Positions 12,030-25,053 of a DNA stretch of 64,000 nucleotides are shown one piece after another. Under the pieces are notes generated by a model. The model did not search any database and was not told where the DNA came from. It was given only the letters and a program-made list of their open reading frames with translations. A program made the position numbers and the translations under genes. This stretch comes from Tenrec ecaudatus (lineage: Eukaryota > Chordata > Mammalia > Afrosoricida > Tenrecidae), in NCBI RefSeq assembly GCF_050624435.1, contig NC_134531.1, positions 253,470,812 through 253,534,811 of the forward strand, read 5' to 3'. Numbering within the stretch: the first letter of the stretch is position 1; each line of letters begins with the position of its first letter.

Positions 12030-12468
12030 GTGACAATAAAAAAGCAAATTTGTAGGGGAAATTGGAACCTTCATCCATTTCTGATGGGATTATAAAATGG
12101 CCTGTGCTGTGGGAACGTCTGGAAATTCCTAAGAAAATGTTCATCTAGATTGGTCATATGAGCCCCCCCCAACCTCGCCAAGTAATTTGTACATCTATAC
12201 ATTTACTCCAATAAAAGGGGAGTCGGGCCTCAAGTAGGTAAGTGCACACCAATATTCATACGACATTATTCCCAGTAGTCAATGTGTGGAAACAAGCAAA
12301 TAGTAACAGGAGATGGATGGGTAATTAAAAAGTGATATGTGCATGCAATGGAAGCTACTCAGCCACAAAGAGGGAAAAAAAGACCCGAGAGCTGCTACAA
12401 GACGGATAAAACTGGACACTGAGTGAGCATTACGCTAGGTGGAAGATCAGTCACTAAAATACAGTATG
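12030..12468 (+). mobile_element. Old L1, left part (continues at 15016)
   Basis: Resembles the end of ORF2 and the 3' region of ancient mammalian L1: the 'catgcaatggaagctactcagccacaaag' block and the following 'taaaactggacactgagtgagcattacg' block. It is split by a younger L1 insertion at 12469-15002. Confidence 0.7.
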
Positions 12469-15002
12469 CTCACCTGCCCCTGCCTCCATAAGAATTTATT
12501 TCAAAGGACGACATTGAATCTGCAGCTCTGGGAGAGGGACATGTCTGATCAGCGCACACGGGAGATGATGAAGAGGGAGGAGGAGAGAGTGGAGCACATC
12601 CTGGCCCACCAGGCCTGGAGGATGATGTTCCCGATTAGAGCAGCCAGTCCACAGAGAGGACCACATGGCTGGCCCCACTATGAGACATGATGTGCCTCAT
12701 TAACCCATAGCCCTACAGGGGACAACACCGGAGACACAGTGTGGGAATTGCACCTGATCTGATCCTGCCACACCGAGGTAAAACACTAAGTGAGTGCAAC
12801 AGAACAGCAAGGGAACAGAGCTGCGAGGTCCCCAGGGAATGCCGAAGGTGGACTTTGGGGCCAAGTGTGGTGCCCCAACAGACTGGACTGGAAAACACTC
12901 CTAAAGGCCAACAAATGGTCCTTGAACTAACTACAAGCTTTTCTTTCTTATTGTGTTTTGTTTTCTGTCATTGGTTTGTTGTTGTTGATGTTTTGTTGTA
13001 TATTGTTGCTTGGTTTTTCTCTGTCTTGTTTTTGTGCATGTTATTATCTCCACAAGTCTGTCTAAGTAAGATTGGCTGGATGAACAATGTGGAGGAGAAA
13101 ACAATGGGACCAACAATGGGAGAGGGGGAGGTAGGAGGAAAGGTAGTGGTGTTTAACAAACCCAGGGACAAGGGAACAAAAAGTGATCCACATCAGTGGT
13201 GAGGAGGGAGCCTGGTAGGGAGTGATCAAGGGTAATGTAACCAAGAGGAATTACTGAAACCCAAATGAAAACTAAGCATGATTGTGGGACAAGAAAAAAG
13301 TAAAAGGAAATAGAGGAAAGAGCTAGGGGGCAAAGGGCATTTATAGAGGTCTAAATAAAGGCGTGTACATATGTAAATATAGTTATATATGAGGATGGGG
13401 AAATAGATCTATGTGCATATATTTATAGGTTTAGTATTAAGGTAGCAGAAGGACATTGGGCCTCCACTCAAATATGCGCACAATGCAAGAATACTTTCCT
13501 CTATTAAATTGACATTCTATCATGCTCACCTTTCTGACACAATTGCTGAAGACAAAGCAGGTGAATAAGCAAATGTGGTGAAGAAAGCTTATGGTGCCTG
13601 GCTATCAAAAGATATAGCATCTGGGGTCTTAAAAACTTGAAGGTAAACAAGTGGCCATCTAGCTCAGAAGCAACAAAGCCCACATGGCAGAAGCACACCA
13701 GCCTGTGCGATCATGAGGTGTCAAAGGTATCAGGCATCATCAGAACAAAAAATCATATCATTGTGAATGAAGGGGGGAGTGCAGAGTGGAGACCCAAAGC
13801 CCAGTTGTAGGCCATTGGACATCCCATTGTAGAAGGGTCTCGTGGAGGAGACCAGCCAGTCAGGTGCGATGTATCAATGATGAAACATACAACATTCCTC
13901 TAGTTCCTAAATGCTTCTACCTCCCCTCTCCCCACCCGCTATCATGATCCCAATTCTACCTTGCAAATCTGACTAGACCAGAGGATCTACACTGGTACAA
14001 AATAGGAACTGGAAACACAGGGAACAGGGCGGATGATCCCTTCAGGACCAATGTTGTGAATGGCAATACATGGAGGGTAGAGGGAGGGTGGGTTGGAAAG
14101 GGGAAACTGATTACAAGGACCTACATGTGACCTTCTCCTTGGGGGACAGGCAACAGAAAAGTGGGTGAAGGGAGACATCAGACAGGGAAAGCTATGACAA
14201 AATAATAATTTATAAATTATCAAGGGTTCATGAGGGAGAGGGGAGGGGGAGGGAGGAGAAAAATTGAGGAGCTGATGCCAGGGGCTTAAGTGGAGAGCAA
14301 ATGTTTAGAGAATGATGAGGGCAATGAATGTACAAATGTGCTTTACACAATTGATGTGTGGATGGATGGTAATAAGAGTTGTATGAGTCCCTAATAAAAT
14401 GATTGGGAAAAAAAACATAATAGTTTCAGGGAAAAGAGGAGCCAGTCAGGGTGTGATGTAGCAACCATGAAACATACAACTTTCCTCTAGTTTCTAAATG
14501 CTTCTCCTCCCCCCGCACCATTGTTATCATGATCCCAATTCTACCTTGCAAGTCTGGCTAGACCAGAAGATCGACACTGGTGCAAATAGGAACTGGAAAC
14601 ACAGGGAATCCTGGGCGGATGATCCCTTCAGGGCCAGTGGTGTAAGTGGCGATACTGGAGGGTGGAGGAAGGGTGTGTTGGAAAAGGGGCAACTAATTAT
14701 AAGGATCTACATATAGCCTCCTCCCTGGGGGATGGACAATGGAAAATGGTGAAGTGGGATGTCAGAGAGGGCAAGATATGACAAAATAATAATTTGTAAA
14801 TTATCAAGGGCTCATTAAGGAGTGGGGAGAGGGGTGGGAGGGAAAATGAGGAGCTGAGGCCAGGGGCTTGGGTGGAGAGCAGATGTTTTGAGAATGTGAG
14901 GGCAATGAATGTACAAATGTGCTTTACATAATTGATGTATGTGTGGATGGTAATAAGAGTTGTATGAACCCCTAATAAAATGATTAAATAAATAAACTTT
15001 TA
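12469..15002 (+). mobile_element. Younger L1 3' region with two tails, one target duplication
   Basis: A 2534-bp insertion bounded by the 13-bp duplication aaaatacagtatg at 12456-12468 and 15003-15015. It contains a long L1 3' UTR ending in AATAAAATG near 14402. A second partial copy of the same UTR follows, from about 14430 to a second AATAAAATG near 14983. One duplication around both tails suggests a single event copying a read-through transcript, or a later insertion at the first tail. Confidence 0.8.
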
Positions 15003-15015
15003 AAAATACAGTATG

Positions 15016-15330
15016 TTATGATTGCCCTTATATGTGAAGTCTCTAGACTAGGTACATTTTAAAAACAAACAAAGCAAACAAATAAAACCAGAGTTTATTC
15101 ACAGTTACCAGGGCCAAGAATGAGAGGGAAAGGGGAAGTCACTGTTTAGGCTACAGTGAGTTTCATTTGAGGGTCATAGGAAATTCTGGAATTGGACAGT
15201 GTTGATAGCTGCACAACATGAGGAATGCAATCAGTATCACTGAATTATGTCTATTAAACACGTTGAAATGGCAAGTGTCCGCATGTGTATGTAGATACAC
15301 ACAGACACATATATGTATATACAGACTTTT
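15016..15330 (+). mobile_element. Old L1, right part
   Basis: Continues the old L1 interrupted at 12468. It has 3' UTR features such as 'gtttattcacagttaccagggccaag', then 'gtgttgatagctgcacaac' and a 'gtctattaaacacgttg' block. The end point is approximate. Confidence 0.6.
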
Positions 15331-16008
15331 GAAAAGTTCATGGAATGGCTTCATTGTCCTTTCCTTCCATTTTCTACAAGCTGCTTTAGGCCCCTTTGTG
15401 CGTGTACAAAACGTTAACTTGGTGTTTATCCACTTAATATTTTTTTTAATTTTCATACAGACTACACATTAGATGACCACTCTGATAGTCCCATCCTTGG
15501 TACACCATGGGCACAGTTTCACTTTTGTAAGAACTAGGTGGGCTTATTTTTTTTAAACATGGTAGAAAATTGAACCAATGAGTCAGAGGAATGAGGAATA
15601 TTCTAAGGTCAGGAATAAGGAGTCGATATGAATGTATTTTACAAATTGAGTCTTGATTGTCTTGGCATACATTCTAGCAGTCATCGAAGTCATCAATTCA
15701 TATCACAAGTTTTAAGCGAGTCCAGGTTTTCATGATAACAACAGAGTTCAGAATAGGACAAAGAAGCAAAAACAGAGCAAGAATTCTCAGCTGAAAACTA
15801 AGCTGGAATGAACTAATGCAGACTCTGTGCTCCAGTTTTATACTCTAAATTGTCCAATGACCGTACATAATCTGAATGTAGATGTAAAATTTTCATAATC
15901 AGTGCACACCTCATTTATGGTTTGAGGTTCTGAGGGGAATATCTACTTACTAATAATATCCTTTATTCCCTGTCTGAGAATTAACTCTCCAGGTAACTCA
16001 AACACACA
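15331..16008. other. Intergenic, no recognised feature
   Basis: Moderately AT-rich sequence with no named repeat or coding frame that I can support. Confidence 0.4.
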
Positions 16009-16165
16009 GTGACCTGGAGGATAGAGGACAACTGCCCCACCTGGTCTCTAGCCTCTCACCTTTACAGGAGAAGATCACCATCTCTTTCTCCTGCAGAGCA
16101 AGCAGGTGGACTTGAATCAGCAATCTCTCTGCCAGGGGCCAAACACTTAAATACTATACTACAGG
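16009..16165 (-). repeat. Possible AfroSINE remnant
   Basis: Contains a reversed tRNA-like head ('gacttgaatcagcaatct') preceded by a 'caggagaagatcaccatctctttctcctg' block, as in other minus-strand AfroSINEs here. Strongly diverged, so tentative. Confidence 0.4.
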
Positions 16166-16407
16166 TCTTTGTCTGGAGCCTTGAGACCTATTCAAAATCT
16201 GCCTAAATCTCAACCTCATAGATCACCAAACCAGGAGACAAGAGCTGAGGAATTTTATTTATTTTAATTTTTTAATCTTACTCAACACCTTAGCTATCAG
16301 GAACTGGTTCACAAATTAAGCAATGATTAGGACAGTTTGATAAGTATTAGGACAGTTTAAACATAAACAGAAATCTATGAAATTACATGAGTGTTGCTAG
16401 CTTTTGC

Positions 16408-16450
<43 letters not shown>
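16408..16450. repeat. (TA)n microsatellite
   Basis: An alternating TA run, interrupted once by 'catat'. Confidence 0.95.
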
Positions 16451-17389
16451 ACCCTTGAAAATCCAGTTTCTACTCCCTGGTTTGTACTTCCCAATTCATT
16501 CTTATTACATAACAAGGCATCCCAAAATGTGGAGGATTTACAACCACTTGGTGTTCATTAAAATTCTGTGAGTTGGCACTTTGGACTGTATCCAGCTTTT
16601 GGTCTTAATTGGATTCACTAATGTATCCTGAGACAGTGGAAAGACAGACAGACTTCTATGGGCAGTTGCCCATTTACTGGGACAATGGAGATGACAGAGC
16701 CATGTGTATTTGTCATAATTTAGATTGGTCTCATCTAGCTCACCAAGTGACTGCGAAGAACTCCAAGACAATAGATGAAGTATACAAAGCTTCATAAGGT
16801 CAAGTCTCAGAACTGGAACAATTCCAAATCCACCATATTCTACTGAGCAATTGAAGGCTGGTATCAATTCTATTAATGGAGAAATAAATTCCATGTCTTG
16901 CTAGAACAGGGCTTTGAAGTCTCATTAAACAAAGCATAGGTACTGAAGGGGGAAGAATTATGATCATTTTATAAAAATGTCCTATCCCCTCTTCAGGTTA
17001 TATGCAGCTGCGTATTCACCTGCTGTTTCACCATGGGGACCATCTTATCTAGCACACGAGTTAAGCAAAAAAAAGCAAGTGACATCTTCGAGCCCTCGGC
17101 CCCACCCACCTCCATGTAAGACTAATCACAGTCCCTCAGTTAATCCCCCATTTTAAATCAGTTTGCTGGCTAATAACCCCTTGAATGGAGGGGAGACTGG
17201 GTCCTGTTGAGGAAGAACCACACTATATTGCTCAAAATTTAGACTGTTAATCTTTCTCCCAGCCTTTTTTGAGAGGTTTAGGGGTTGGGGTTGAAGGGGG
17301 TGAGTTAGGAGTACAGGGGGATAATTAAACATTTCAGGGGTTAATGATGCTGGCTCTGAATTGACACTAACTCCAGGAGACTCAAAATG
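16451..17389. other. Intergenic, possibly old repeat
   Basis: No gene seen. The part after 17250 may be the leading portion of the ERVL fossil that follows, but I could not anchor it to a protein motif. Confidence 0.35.
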
Positions 17390-18830
17390 TCCCTATGGCC
17401 CATTATTCAAAGTGGGGGGCACATAGAGGTCAAGTTACTAATGGAGCCTTGACTCAGGTTCATCTTACACTAAGCCCAGTGACTTCTCAAATCATCATGA
17501 AGTGATTTCCTCCATTCCAGAATTAATCATTAGCATAAACATACTCAGAAACTAAGAGCTACTATAGTCTGAAAATCTACGTGGAAGATACTGGAACTGT
17601 CCCATCTAGAAAAATAGTCACTCAAAAGCACTGGTGCCACATTCCTGGAGGGATTGCATAAATTAGTGCCACCTTCAAAGAATTGAAGTATGTAAGATAG
17701 TGACTCCCACCGCATCCCCATTTGGACTCACCTATTTGGTCTACACAAAGAAGAGATGGATCTTAGAGAATGATGGTCAATTGTTATAAACTTCATCAGG
17801 TGATGACTCTAGTTGCAACTGCTATTACAGAGGTAATTCTATTCTCTCAGCAAATTATTACATCTTCTGGTACCTGGTATGTAGCTATTAATCTTGCCAG
17901 TGCCTCTTTCTCAATTCTAATTTTGCAGGATCACCAGAAGCAATTTTCCTTTAGCTGGAAAGGCCAGTAATGCACCTTCACTATTCTACCTCAATGATAT
18001 ATCAACTTTCCAGCACTATGCCATAATTCTTGATCAACTTTCCCTTCTTCAAAAAGTTATACTGGTCCATTACGTTAATGACATTATACTGAGTGAACCT
18101 AGTCAGGAAGAATTCATAATGACGAGACATACCAGGAAGATATGTGCTTGTGAGATGGTGGGAAATTAACCAAACAAAAATTCAGGTATCTTCCACCGCA
18201 ATGAAATCTCAAAGGGTCTAGAGATGTGGGGATTTGTCAGGATCATCTTTCTAAAGTGAAGTATAAGTGTTTGAACCTGGCCTCTCCCAGTACTAAAGAG
18301 GTGGTGCAAAGCCTGGTGGGAATCTTTGGATGTGGAGGCAATATATCCCTCTTTTGAGTGTGCCACTCCAGCCTGGTATCAAGTGTCTCAAAAGCTATTG
18401 ATTTTTATTGGAACCTTGTGTTACTCTGTGATGACACAGCAGTGACAGGTTTGGGAATCTTTGATAGGCCTCTATTGGTAAATCAGTACAAACTCGTGGT
18501 TTTGGGGCGAAAAGCCTTAACACGCTTTGCACATGACTACTCTCCTTTTGAAACTAACTGCTTTCTGGTTTGTTACTGGTCCTTCATAGAGATTGTGCAC
18601 CTAACCATGGGCCTCCAAATCACCATGCAGCTGAGCTGTGGATCCTAAACTGGTGTTGCCTTACCAAAGAGTTATAAGTTCACAGCAGCACTCTATCATT
18701 CAATAGAAGTGACTTAGACAAATACTTCATGAGACGGCTGCTATTAGGGCAAACTCCAAGACAAAATCAAGCAGTGGCTCTTAGACCACGTAGTCACTCA
18801 ATCCAGCCTCACAGGCAATGGGGTGGTAAG
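17390..18830 (+). pseudogene. ERVL-type pol fossil (reverse transcriptase to RNase H edge)
   Basis: A decayed class III (ERVL) pol reading left to right with many stops and shifts. Recognisable parts are MMVNCYKLHQVM and WYVAINLASASFSI near 17770-17920 (fingers and first catalytic region, with the usual Asp of the VDLA motif missing), then FSFSWKGQ, TFTILPQ and ALCHN near 17940-18030, and a degenerate region where the YIDD box should be near 18070-18090. Further on, YSPFETNCFLVCYWSFIEIVHLTMG near 18540-18610 matches the connection domain (shown here as adjacent short motifs). No active enzyme is possible. LTRs flanking it were not identified. Confidence 0.75.
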
Positions 18831-19989
18831 GCTGTCTAATGCTTATAAGCACGTCACTCCTTTATCAGTGTTTTGTAAAGACCACTTCTCCAACAGAAGC
18901 ACCACCCAGGCTGGGGACAATTCCTTGTTAGGAGGAGAGTAGGAGATGACCAAATAGTTCATGCCATGTGGCAATGCCCTGTGGTCATCCCTAGTAGGTA
19001 GACAGCCCTACATTGTTGTTCAATACACTTGGTGGAGGTCCATGACCAAGAGGAGACGGAGATGTATCTGTCTCAAAGAAAATGACCTCACTTCTGTTGG
19101 AGGGGAGAGGGCCGCGTGCTCTTGGGGAAAATGCTGCCCTCAAGAGTGAGAATCCACTGGTCCTATATAGCTAATCACGTATGATAAACTGAATTTGTTT
19201 TCAGCCCTTTTGGACTCAGAACCCATAAAACAGACTACCAAGATTTCATAGATCTTGTCCTCTTGAGGCATACGGCATATAGACCACATCAGAAAGATCC
19301 GAGTTGGAAAGCTACTAAGTACTGCAGGTTTTTCCCTTCACACACCTGTTGCAGATTAAAGGAGCTAATAGAACTAATTAAAGAAGCAGCTAGAACGCCT
19401 TTGGCTTTGAAGCTGTAAGCCCACAAAGAAATGAAAAGGATGGCTGCTACGTGAGTTATGGATTTCACATCATTGGACTGCAGCTCAAAACTCTTGCTTT
19501 TTGAGTTGGCCAGGAATAGACAAATTGAGACTACCATGTGTTTGACCCTTTACTATTCTCTTAGCTTTCTAAGCCAGCCCTTAGCTCTGCATACACAGTT
19601 TTGCTGCAGTGAATGAGAGTTATTGATTGAGTTTTGTGCCCTGTGTCTAATCTCTGTTGTGTTCTTAAAGAGGTTGCATCACTTATGTTTCCAAGATGTG
19701 TAAGAAAGCATCTAATAAGCTTTCCCACTTACTAATAGTCCCTTAATCTCAACACTGTGTTAAATTCTATACTAGTGGCTAGTTTAAAGATACTATTATT
19801 ATAATGATTAAAGACCCCAAGGAGGTCAGATCTTCCCTCAAAAAACTGGTAAGGCTGCCATTAAACCGAGCTGCACATATTCCCTAGATAGATGAAAGGA
19901 TTTTGAATGCACACTCAACCATAAGCCCTAACCTAAGAACAGTCAGCTGTCTGACCCCAAGAGCTATTGGCACCGTGCCAGAGCCCACC
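18831..19989. other. Intergenic, probable further ERVL remnant
   Basis: Could be the downstream part of the ERVL element, but I found no integrase motif. No host exon recognised. Confidence 0.35.
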
Positions 19990-20213
19990 AAACTCGGATC
20001 CACAAGACTCTACACCACCAGCCTGTGCTCTCCCAACATCCCCTTCCTACATCATTGCCCTGCAGCTATGTGATTTGAAGGGGAATGTGGCTAGCATTGA
20101 ACTTAGGAATTGAGTTGGACTTGGCTCTGGAGTTTTCTGAATATAAGATAACTTCTTGGTATAAAGTTCTTTCTTATATAGAGATGTGTGCTTTTGTTTC
20201 TCTAGAAAACCCA
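19990..20213 (+). mobile_element. LTR-like fragment of the ERVL-type family
   Basis: The right half shares the ordered blocks of the other LTRs: 'gaattgagttggacttggctctgg', then 'ataagataacttcttggtataaagttctttc', then 'gtttctctagaaaaccc'. The left boundary is unclear and the terminal CACA is missing. Confidence 0.55.
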
Positions 20214-20329
20214 CCTTATCCCAGGCAATGAGCCTGCCTTGAATCTATTTGTATCATTGATCGGGAATGTGGTAAGGCCTACCCACAGACCAGAGTACAC
20301 CCAAAACTGAATTAATACAAACCAAACTC

Positions 20330-20530
20330 ACTGCTATGAAATCTAATAAACTCATAGCAACCCTCCTAGGACAAGGTGGATGTGCCCCTGTGGGCGGACG
20401 CGCCCCTGTGAGTTGAGACTGTAACTCTTTGTGGGACTCGAAAGCCCTGTCTTTCTCATTTGAGCAGCTGGTTGTTTCGAATTGCTAACCTTGCAGATTG
20501 CAGTCCAACATAGACCTAACCATGAAGCCT
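20330..20530 (-). repeat. AfroSINE
   Basis: On the plus strand it starts with the reversed tail 'accaaactcactgctatg' and 'aataaactcatagcaaccctcctaggac'. It passes 'gagactgtaactctttgtggg' and ends with the reversed tRNA-like head 'gaattgctaaccttgcag'. A tRNA-derived SINE found only in Afrotheria. Confidence 0.8.
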
Positions 20531-20673
20531 TAGCATTTGTTTTCCCTCTTAACGCATTCCTAATTCGTTCTATTTTTTTAATCGGTGTGTGGTTTCTTTG
20601 GATTGGAAAAATTGTAACCAATGTCATTGAACAAGTGTATAGAAATGGTTAAATGGAAACCTAATTCGCTGTG

Positions 20674-21246
20674 TTAACTTACACTGAAAACGCAACAAAA
20701 TTTTATCTTAAACCATAGAAGTGGCGTCTGCAAGATCAGGTGGGCAACAACCTGAAGGAGATTCGGCAGCGCTGAAGACAAGGGGCAGCCTCCAAGTCTC
20801 ACCCAATATTGATTGTGGGAATGACGTGGCTTTTGAACCTCACTCTGTGCGTGAGGAATTGATATAATGACATTTTCCTCAACAGTAGGAAATCTCCCCT
20901 TAATTGGCATGATACTATTCATTTCTCCCTTTAATTTTGCCTTATGAATCCTGGGTAACCAAAAGTTATTCCACGTGTGATTTGAGATTTGCTTTTCATA
21001 AGGGAGACTGAATGAGTTCCTGCTAGATCCAAATGTGTGTCCTTTGCTTCCCTCTAGTGGTTGTATTGAACTACTACAAGGTGAGGACAATTGCCCTGCC
21101 GGCCACTTTTCCCTTAAAGAGCAAGATTCTTCAGCATTTCGGTCAGCTCTTCTCAGGAACACAACGGAGGGGGCGTCAAACTGGGTACTAGGAGGAAAAA
21201 TACTCTTCTGAGGATCCAGCAATTCTGCGGAAGGAAAATTAAGCAT
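20674..21246 (-). other. 190-codon ATG-started open frame, unknown
   Basis: The longest ATG-started frame in sequence I could not assign to a repeat, outside the olfactory receptor and provirus. I do not recognise the product. It begins MLNFPSAELLDPQKSIF, has a Ser/Pro-rich first half, and ends in a hydrophobic but not clearly membrane-spanning stretch. No Kozak support, signal peptide, domain or neighbouring exon was seen. A frame this long can arise by chance in 64 kb on two strands. It could equally be an exon of a non-coding RNA or a decayed gene. Confidence 0.2.
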
Positions 21247-21880
21247 GTTTCCAAACAGGCTGCTTTTATTTTCATAGCTAGCTTATGTCTCCAAAATACC
21301 AGAAACAAAAATGCAAACAAAGTAGTGATGAAAACTCCCGAGTCAGAATTGTTTTGTGAGTTAACAAGAGGAGGGGAGGAGTCCGAAGGCCCGCGCCCAT
21401 CGCATTCTATGCCTCCCTGGTTTCCTGGTCAAGATATGCAGACTCACTGAGAAGTTTTGCTGCTATACTGCTGTTTTTTATCTTGATGCAATCTCAACGA
21501 GTCCTTATCTTTTGCTTTCTATTTTTAGGCAGTTTCGTCACTTCACATCCCCAGACAATTAATTATTGGAAGCTTGAACTATATTCTCTAAGCTCTCACT
21601 TTGTCTACCCACCCGAATAAAAAGGATCAGGGTGAACATCAGAGTAGACTCAGAGTGAACAAAAGAACTTTCTGGAAGTGAGAGGTTAAAACTCGTGCAA
21701 AATTCCCCCAGAGACTCTGTGGCCCAGTCTGTCTCTGGTCGTTGTGACTTTCTAATTTTGGCAGATGTCACTTTCTGCTTTTATATTAAGAACCCCTAAG
21801 AGCTAAGCTTCCTGGGCTTGCAGAGGAAAACACTGAAAGGATTGGGCGAAGGATCAGAGGCAGCCTCGACAGAAAGAGTT

Positions 21881-21893
21881 GTCTTATTGTAAT
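21881..21893. repeat. Left target-site duplication of the SERF1 retrocopy
   Basis: GTCTTATTGTAAT, repeated exactly at 22376-22388, on either side of the retrocopy. Confidence 0.85.
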
Positions 21894-22388
<495 letters not shown>

Positions 22389-23394
22389 TTAACTGAAACC
22401 TAAGACTTTCTGCAGACTCCCTCTTTCAGCCTAGGCCATTAGCCTGATTTCATTTGTATGTCACCCATTTCCCTTGTGACGTTCATAACCAACCAAATAT
22501 CAAACTGCCTTTATTTCTCCCCTCCTGTGGATATTCATATCGGGAGTTCGCCTGGCAAAAATGAGCTAATGAAAAAGGAAAGATTTATGTTTATTTACAC
22601 CCGTGATTTATTCTGATAATGTGAAAAGAGGCACTGTGGGCATCTGAACATGATCTAAGTGACAAGAAAGAGACGTATTCTGACCAGGTTCGGGGCTATT
22701 TCATTGGCCTGTAACTCACACTCCATACAATTCAATAGTTCAATCACATTAAAGAGTTTTGCAGTCATCACGACAATCAATTTTAAAACATGTTCTTTCT
22801 TGTACTCATTCGTTATTAATTCCCCATTTCCTCCCAATCTCTTCAACCATACTGCTAAGAAACTATTAATCCTACTGTCTATAAAGCTATAAAATAAACT
22901 GTCTTTATAGATATACCTGTTCTGAATTTCATATGCAGAAAAACATATGAAACCAAAAGAGCAACACAATTCCCAACAGCATTAACAACATTGTAAAAGA
23001 CTTCCATTACAAAGAAAGCAGAAATTATTAGAAACGAGAACAAATTTAGATGAGTCAGAAGGGAGATCAAATGATAAGGTGCTAAATTTTAAGCTAGCTA
23101 TGTCTGAAATCACACCCTTGCCAAAGCATTTTGTCTGCTGCAAGGCTATACGCCAACGGCTAAGTTCAAGTGGGGACGCTGAACATGGAGTTGACATACA
23201 CTGTAACCCACTGTCTTCTGAAAACGAGGTGCTCAGAATTTAGCTCTCATATCGTTCCCCCCTCCAGTCTTAGATTTGATGATTTACATTTCTTGGATCA
23301 CACAGGCTGGGGCGCTTCTCCTGTGCAGAATTCGTTGAAACTTCCCTTAGATGGCTGCTTATTTTAAGGCAAGGCATTAAAACTCCAGGTGCAA
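22389..23394. other. Intergenic, no recognised feature
   Basis: Unique-looking sequence. No exon or repeat could be supported. Confidence 0.45.
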
Positions 23395-23500
23395 TTCTTT
23401 CTGATAGTGGAGCACCATCTGGTTTCTTCAGCACCCTTGTTAGAGCACCCATATCTTCAGTGATCTCTTCATGAGGGCAAATATTGAGTAAAGGCACATC
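23395..23500 (-). mobile_element. Old L1 3' UTR fragment
   Basis: Contains diverged complements of the L1 blocks 'tgatagctgggcaccatc', then 'agctttcttcaccac' and 'cacccattttgtcttcagtg', in the right order. No tail is present. Confidence 0.5.
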
Positions 23501-24149
23501 AGAAGAAGTCAAAGTTTTCAGATTAGGGATACAATTAAGTGCAGGCTAAAACCCCTTTCATACATATGCAGTTTATCTGCATCCATGGTTCACTGCAGAG
23601 ACATCCTTATGTCTTATTGGGGAACATGTGAGCCACCACAGTGAGGCACGTAGTAATTCTATTGACGGTATCATTAATTAAACCAATGAGATAGAATTCA
23701 AAATACTGTGGAGAAAAGGAAAGTATACAGATTTAGGGTTATTTTCAGACCAAGATACATGGATCGTTTACTTGTACAAATTTAAAATTCTAAGTGGCTG
23801 GACACAATTTACACAAGCAAAAAGGGTTGGAGAGAGGGCACCGCTTTCCATAACACGCCTTCACGGAGGCAGAACCATGCCTGCTAATCTGCAACATGTC
23901 ATCCAAAAGCAGGGACGGCATGAAAATAGTCCATCTAGGGTCGTCCTCAGCTGCCATTTATTGACCACCCTTAAAACAAAAGGCTGAACCAAAGTCCAGT
24001 GACCTCTAAGCCCATAACCTCGGGAGAGTAACTATCTGCCTCGTCTAACACTAACGCGTTTCAGCTGTGAGTCTAAGGGAGTCCTTCACTCCCTTCACCC
24101 TGCTGAAGTTGACTTTCCGGGAAAGTCCAGATTGCTTCCTAAGTTTTCC
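23501..24149. other. Intergenic, no recognised feature
   Basis: Unique-looking sequence with nothing I can name. Confidence 0.4.
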
Positions 24150-25050
24150 AGATAGGATCCTTCTGGCGTGCACGTAGACAAGACAGACGGCAGCACCCCT
24201 GGTCCACTGCAGGCGGCTTAGCTCGCCAGGGGCTGGTGACGCTGGTCAACCGTGCCCAGTGAGGAACAAGCTACCAGGGCGATTCTCCTCTGGGGTAACG
24301 AAATAAGGACTGTGAAGCGGCGTCCCAAGGGCAGGTCGCCTCATGCCCTTTATTCACCAAAGAAGTGAAATCGCCTTCTCCCATAGAGGCGTGTGGCACC
24401 CCCCACCCCCTTCTCTTGACTTGAATTCCCCTTATGGTCGCCAAGCACCCTAGTAGGAAGGGCTCTAGATGTGGAGTGATGCAGAGCAATGCCATATGGA
24501 TGGGTCTTCCCGCCCTCCCCCCACATGAGACAGTGAGCCCAGCTGAGGGGGGCTTCTCTGGTAGAAGTGATTTTGAAGATGGACCAATCCGGGGGGTGAC
24601 GGTTCGTGGGGTCCAGGCTCGGAGAGGGGTTAGGAGATGGTGTGGCCTGAGAAGAGCAGCCTGCCTCTGGCTTGGCGTTCATTGGGCCTTTGGGGGTTGA
24701 CTGCCTTTGCTGGGCAGGATGGTTGCCAGCTCCGGCCACAGACAGTAGAGATGCCCCCAAGAGTTAGTTCCCCACATGGTCCTTCAAGTGAACAACGTCT
24801 ACCTCGGAGCTTCGTTCTCGGTCGTTTTTTGCGGAAACAAATCCAAACCAAGGGAAACTCGCTGCCATCGCGTCAATGCCGGCTCACCGCGGCTCCAAGG
24901 GGCAGGAGCCCCTGGGGCTGCTGAGCCTCCCTGGCCACGCGTGTAGACCGTGCTGTTGGCCCACAGACGGCTGGGGACCAGCCATGTCCACCCCAGCCGC
25001 CCGACTGGGCCGCCCGGGCTCCCTGCTGAAATCACTAATAGGCGGTTTTT
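24150..25050. other. GC-rich, CpG-containing block of unknown role
   Basis: Noticeably richer in GC and CpG than its surroundings, especially 24780-25020. Several open frames occur on both strands, as expected for GC-rich DNA, and none resembles a known protein. Part of 24830-24890 resembles the reversed tail of an AfroSINE. It could be a CpG island of an unannotated transcript, or a decayed GC-rich retrocopy. Confidence 0.35.
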
Positions 25051-25053
25051 AAA

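Noticed and set aside
12931-13202. Several frames on both strands over a T/G-rich run
   Set aside because: Produced by the low-complexity TTGTTG region of the L1 3' UTR.
16538-16894. 118-codon minus-strand frame
   Set aside because: No motif, no supporting exon signals; the surrounding sequence looks like an old unassigned repeat.
24350-24760. 136-codon minus-strand frame in the GC-rich block
   Set aside because: Starts without ATG support, has low-complexity composition and no recognisable motif.
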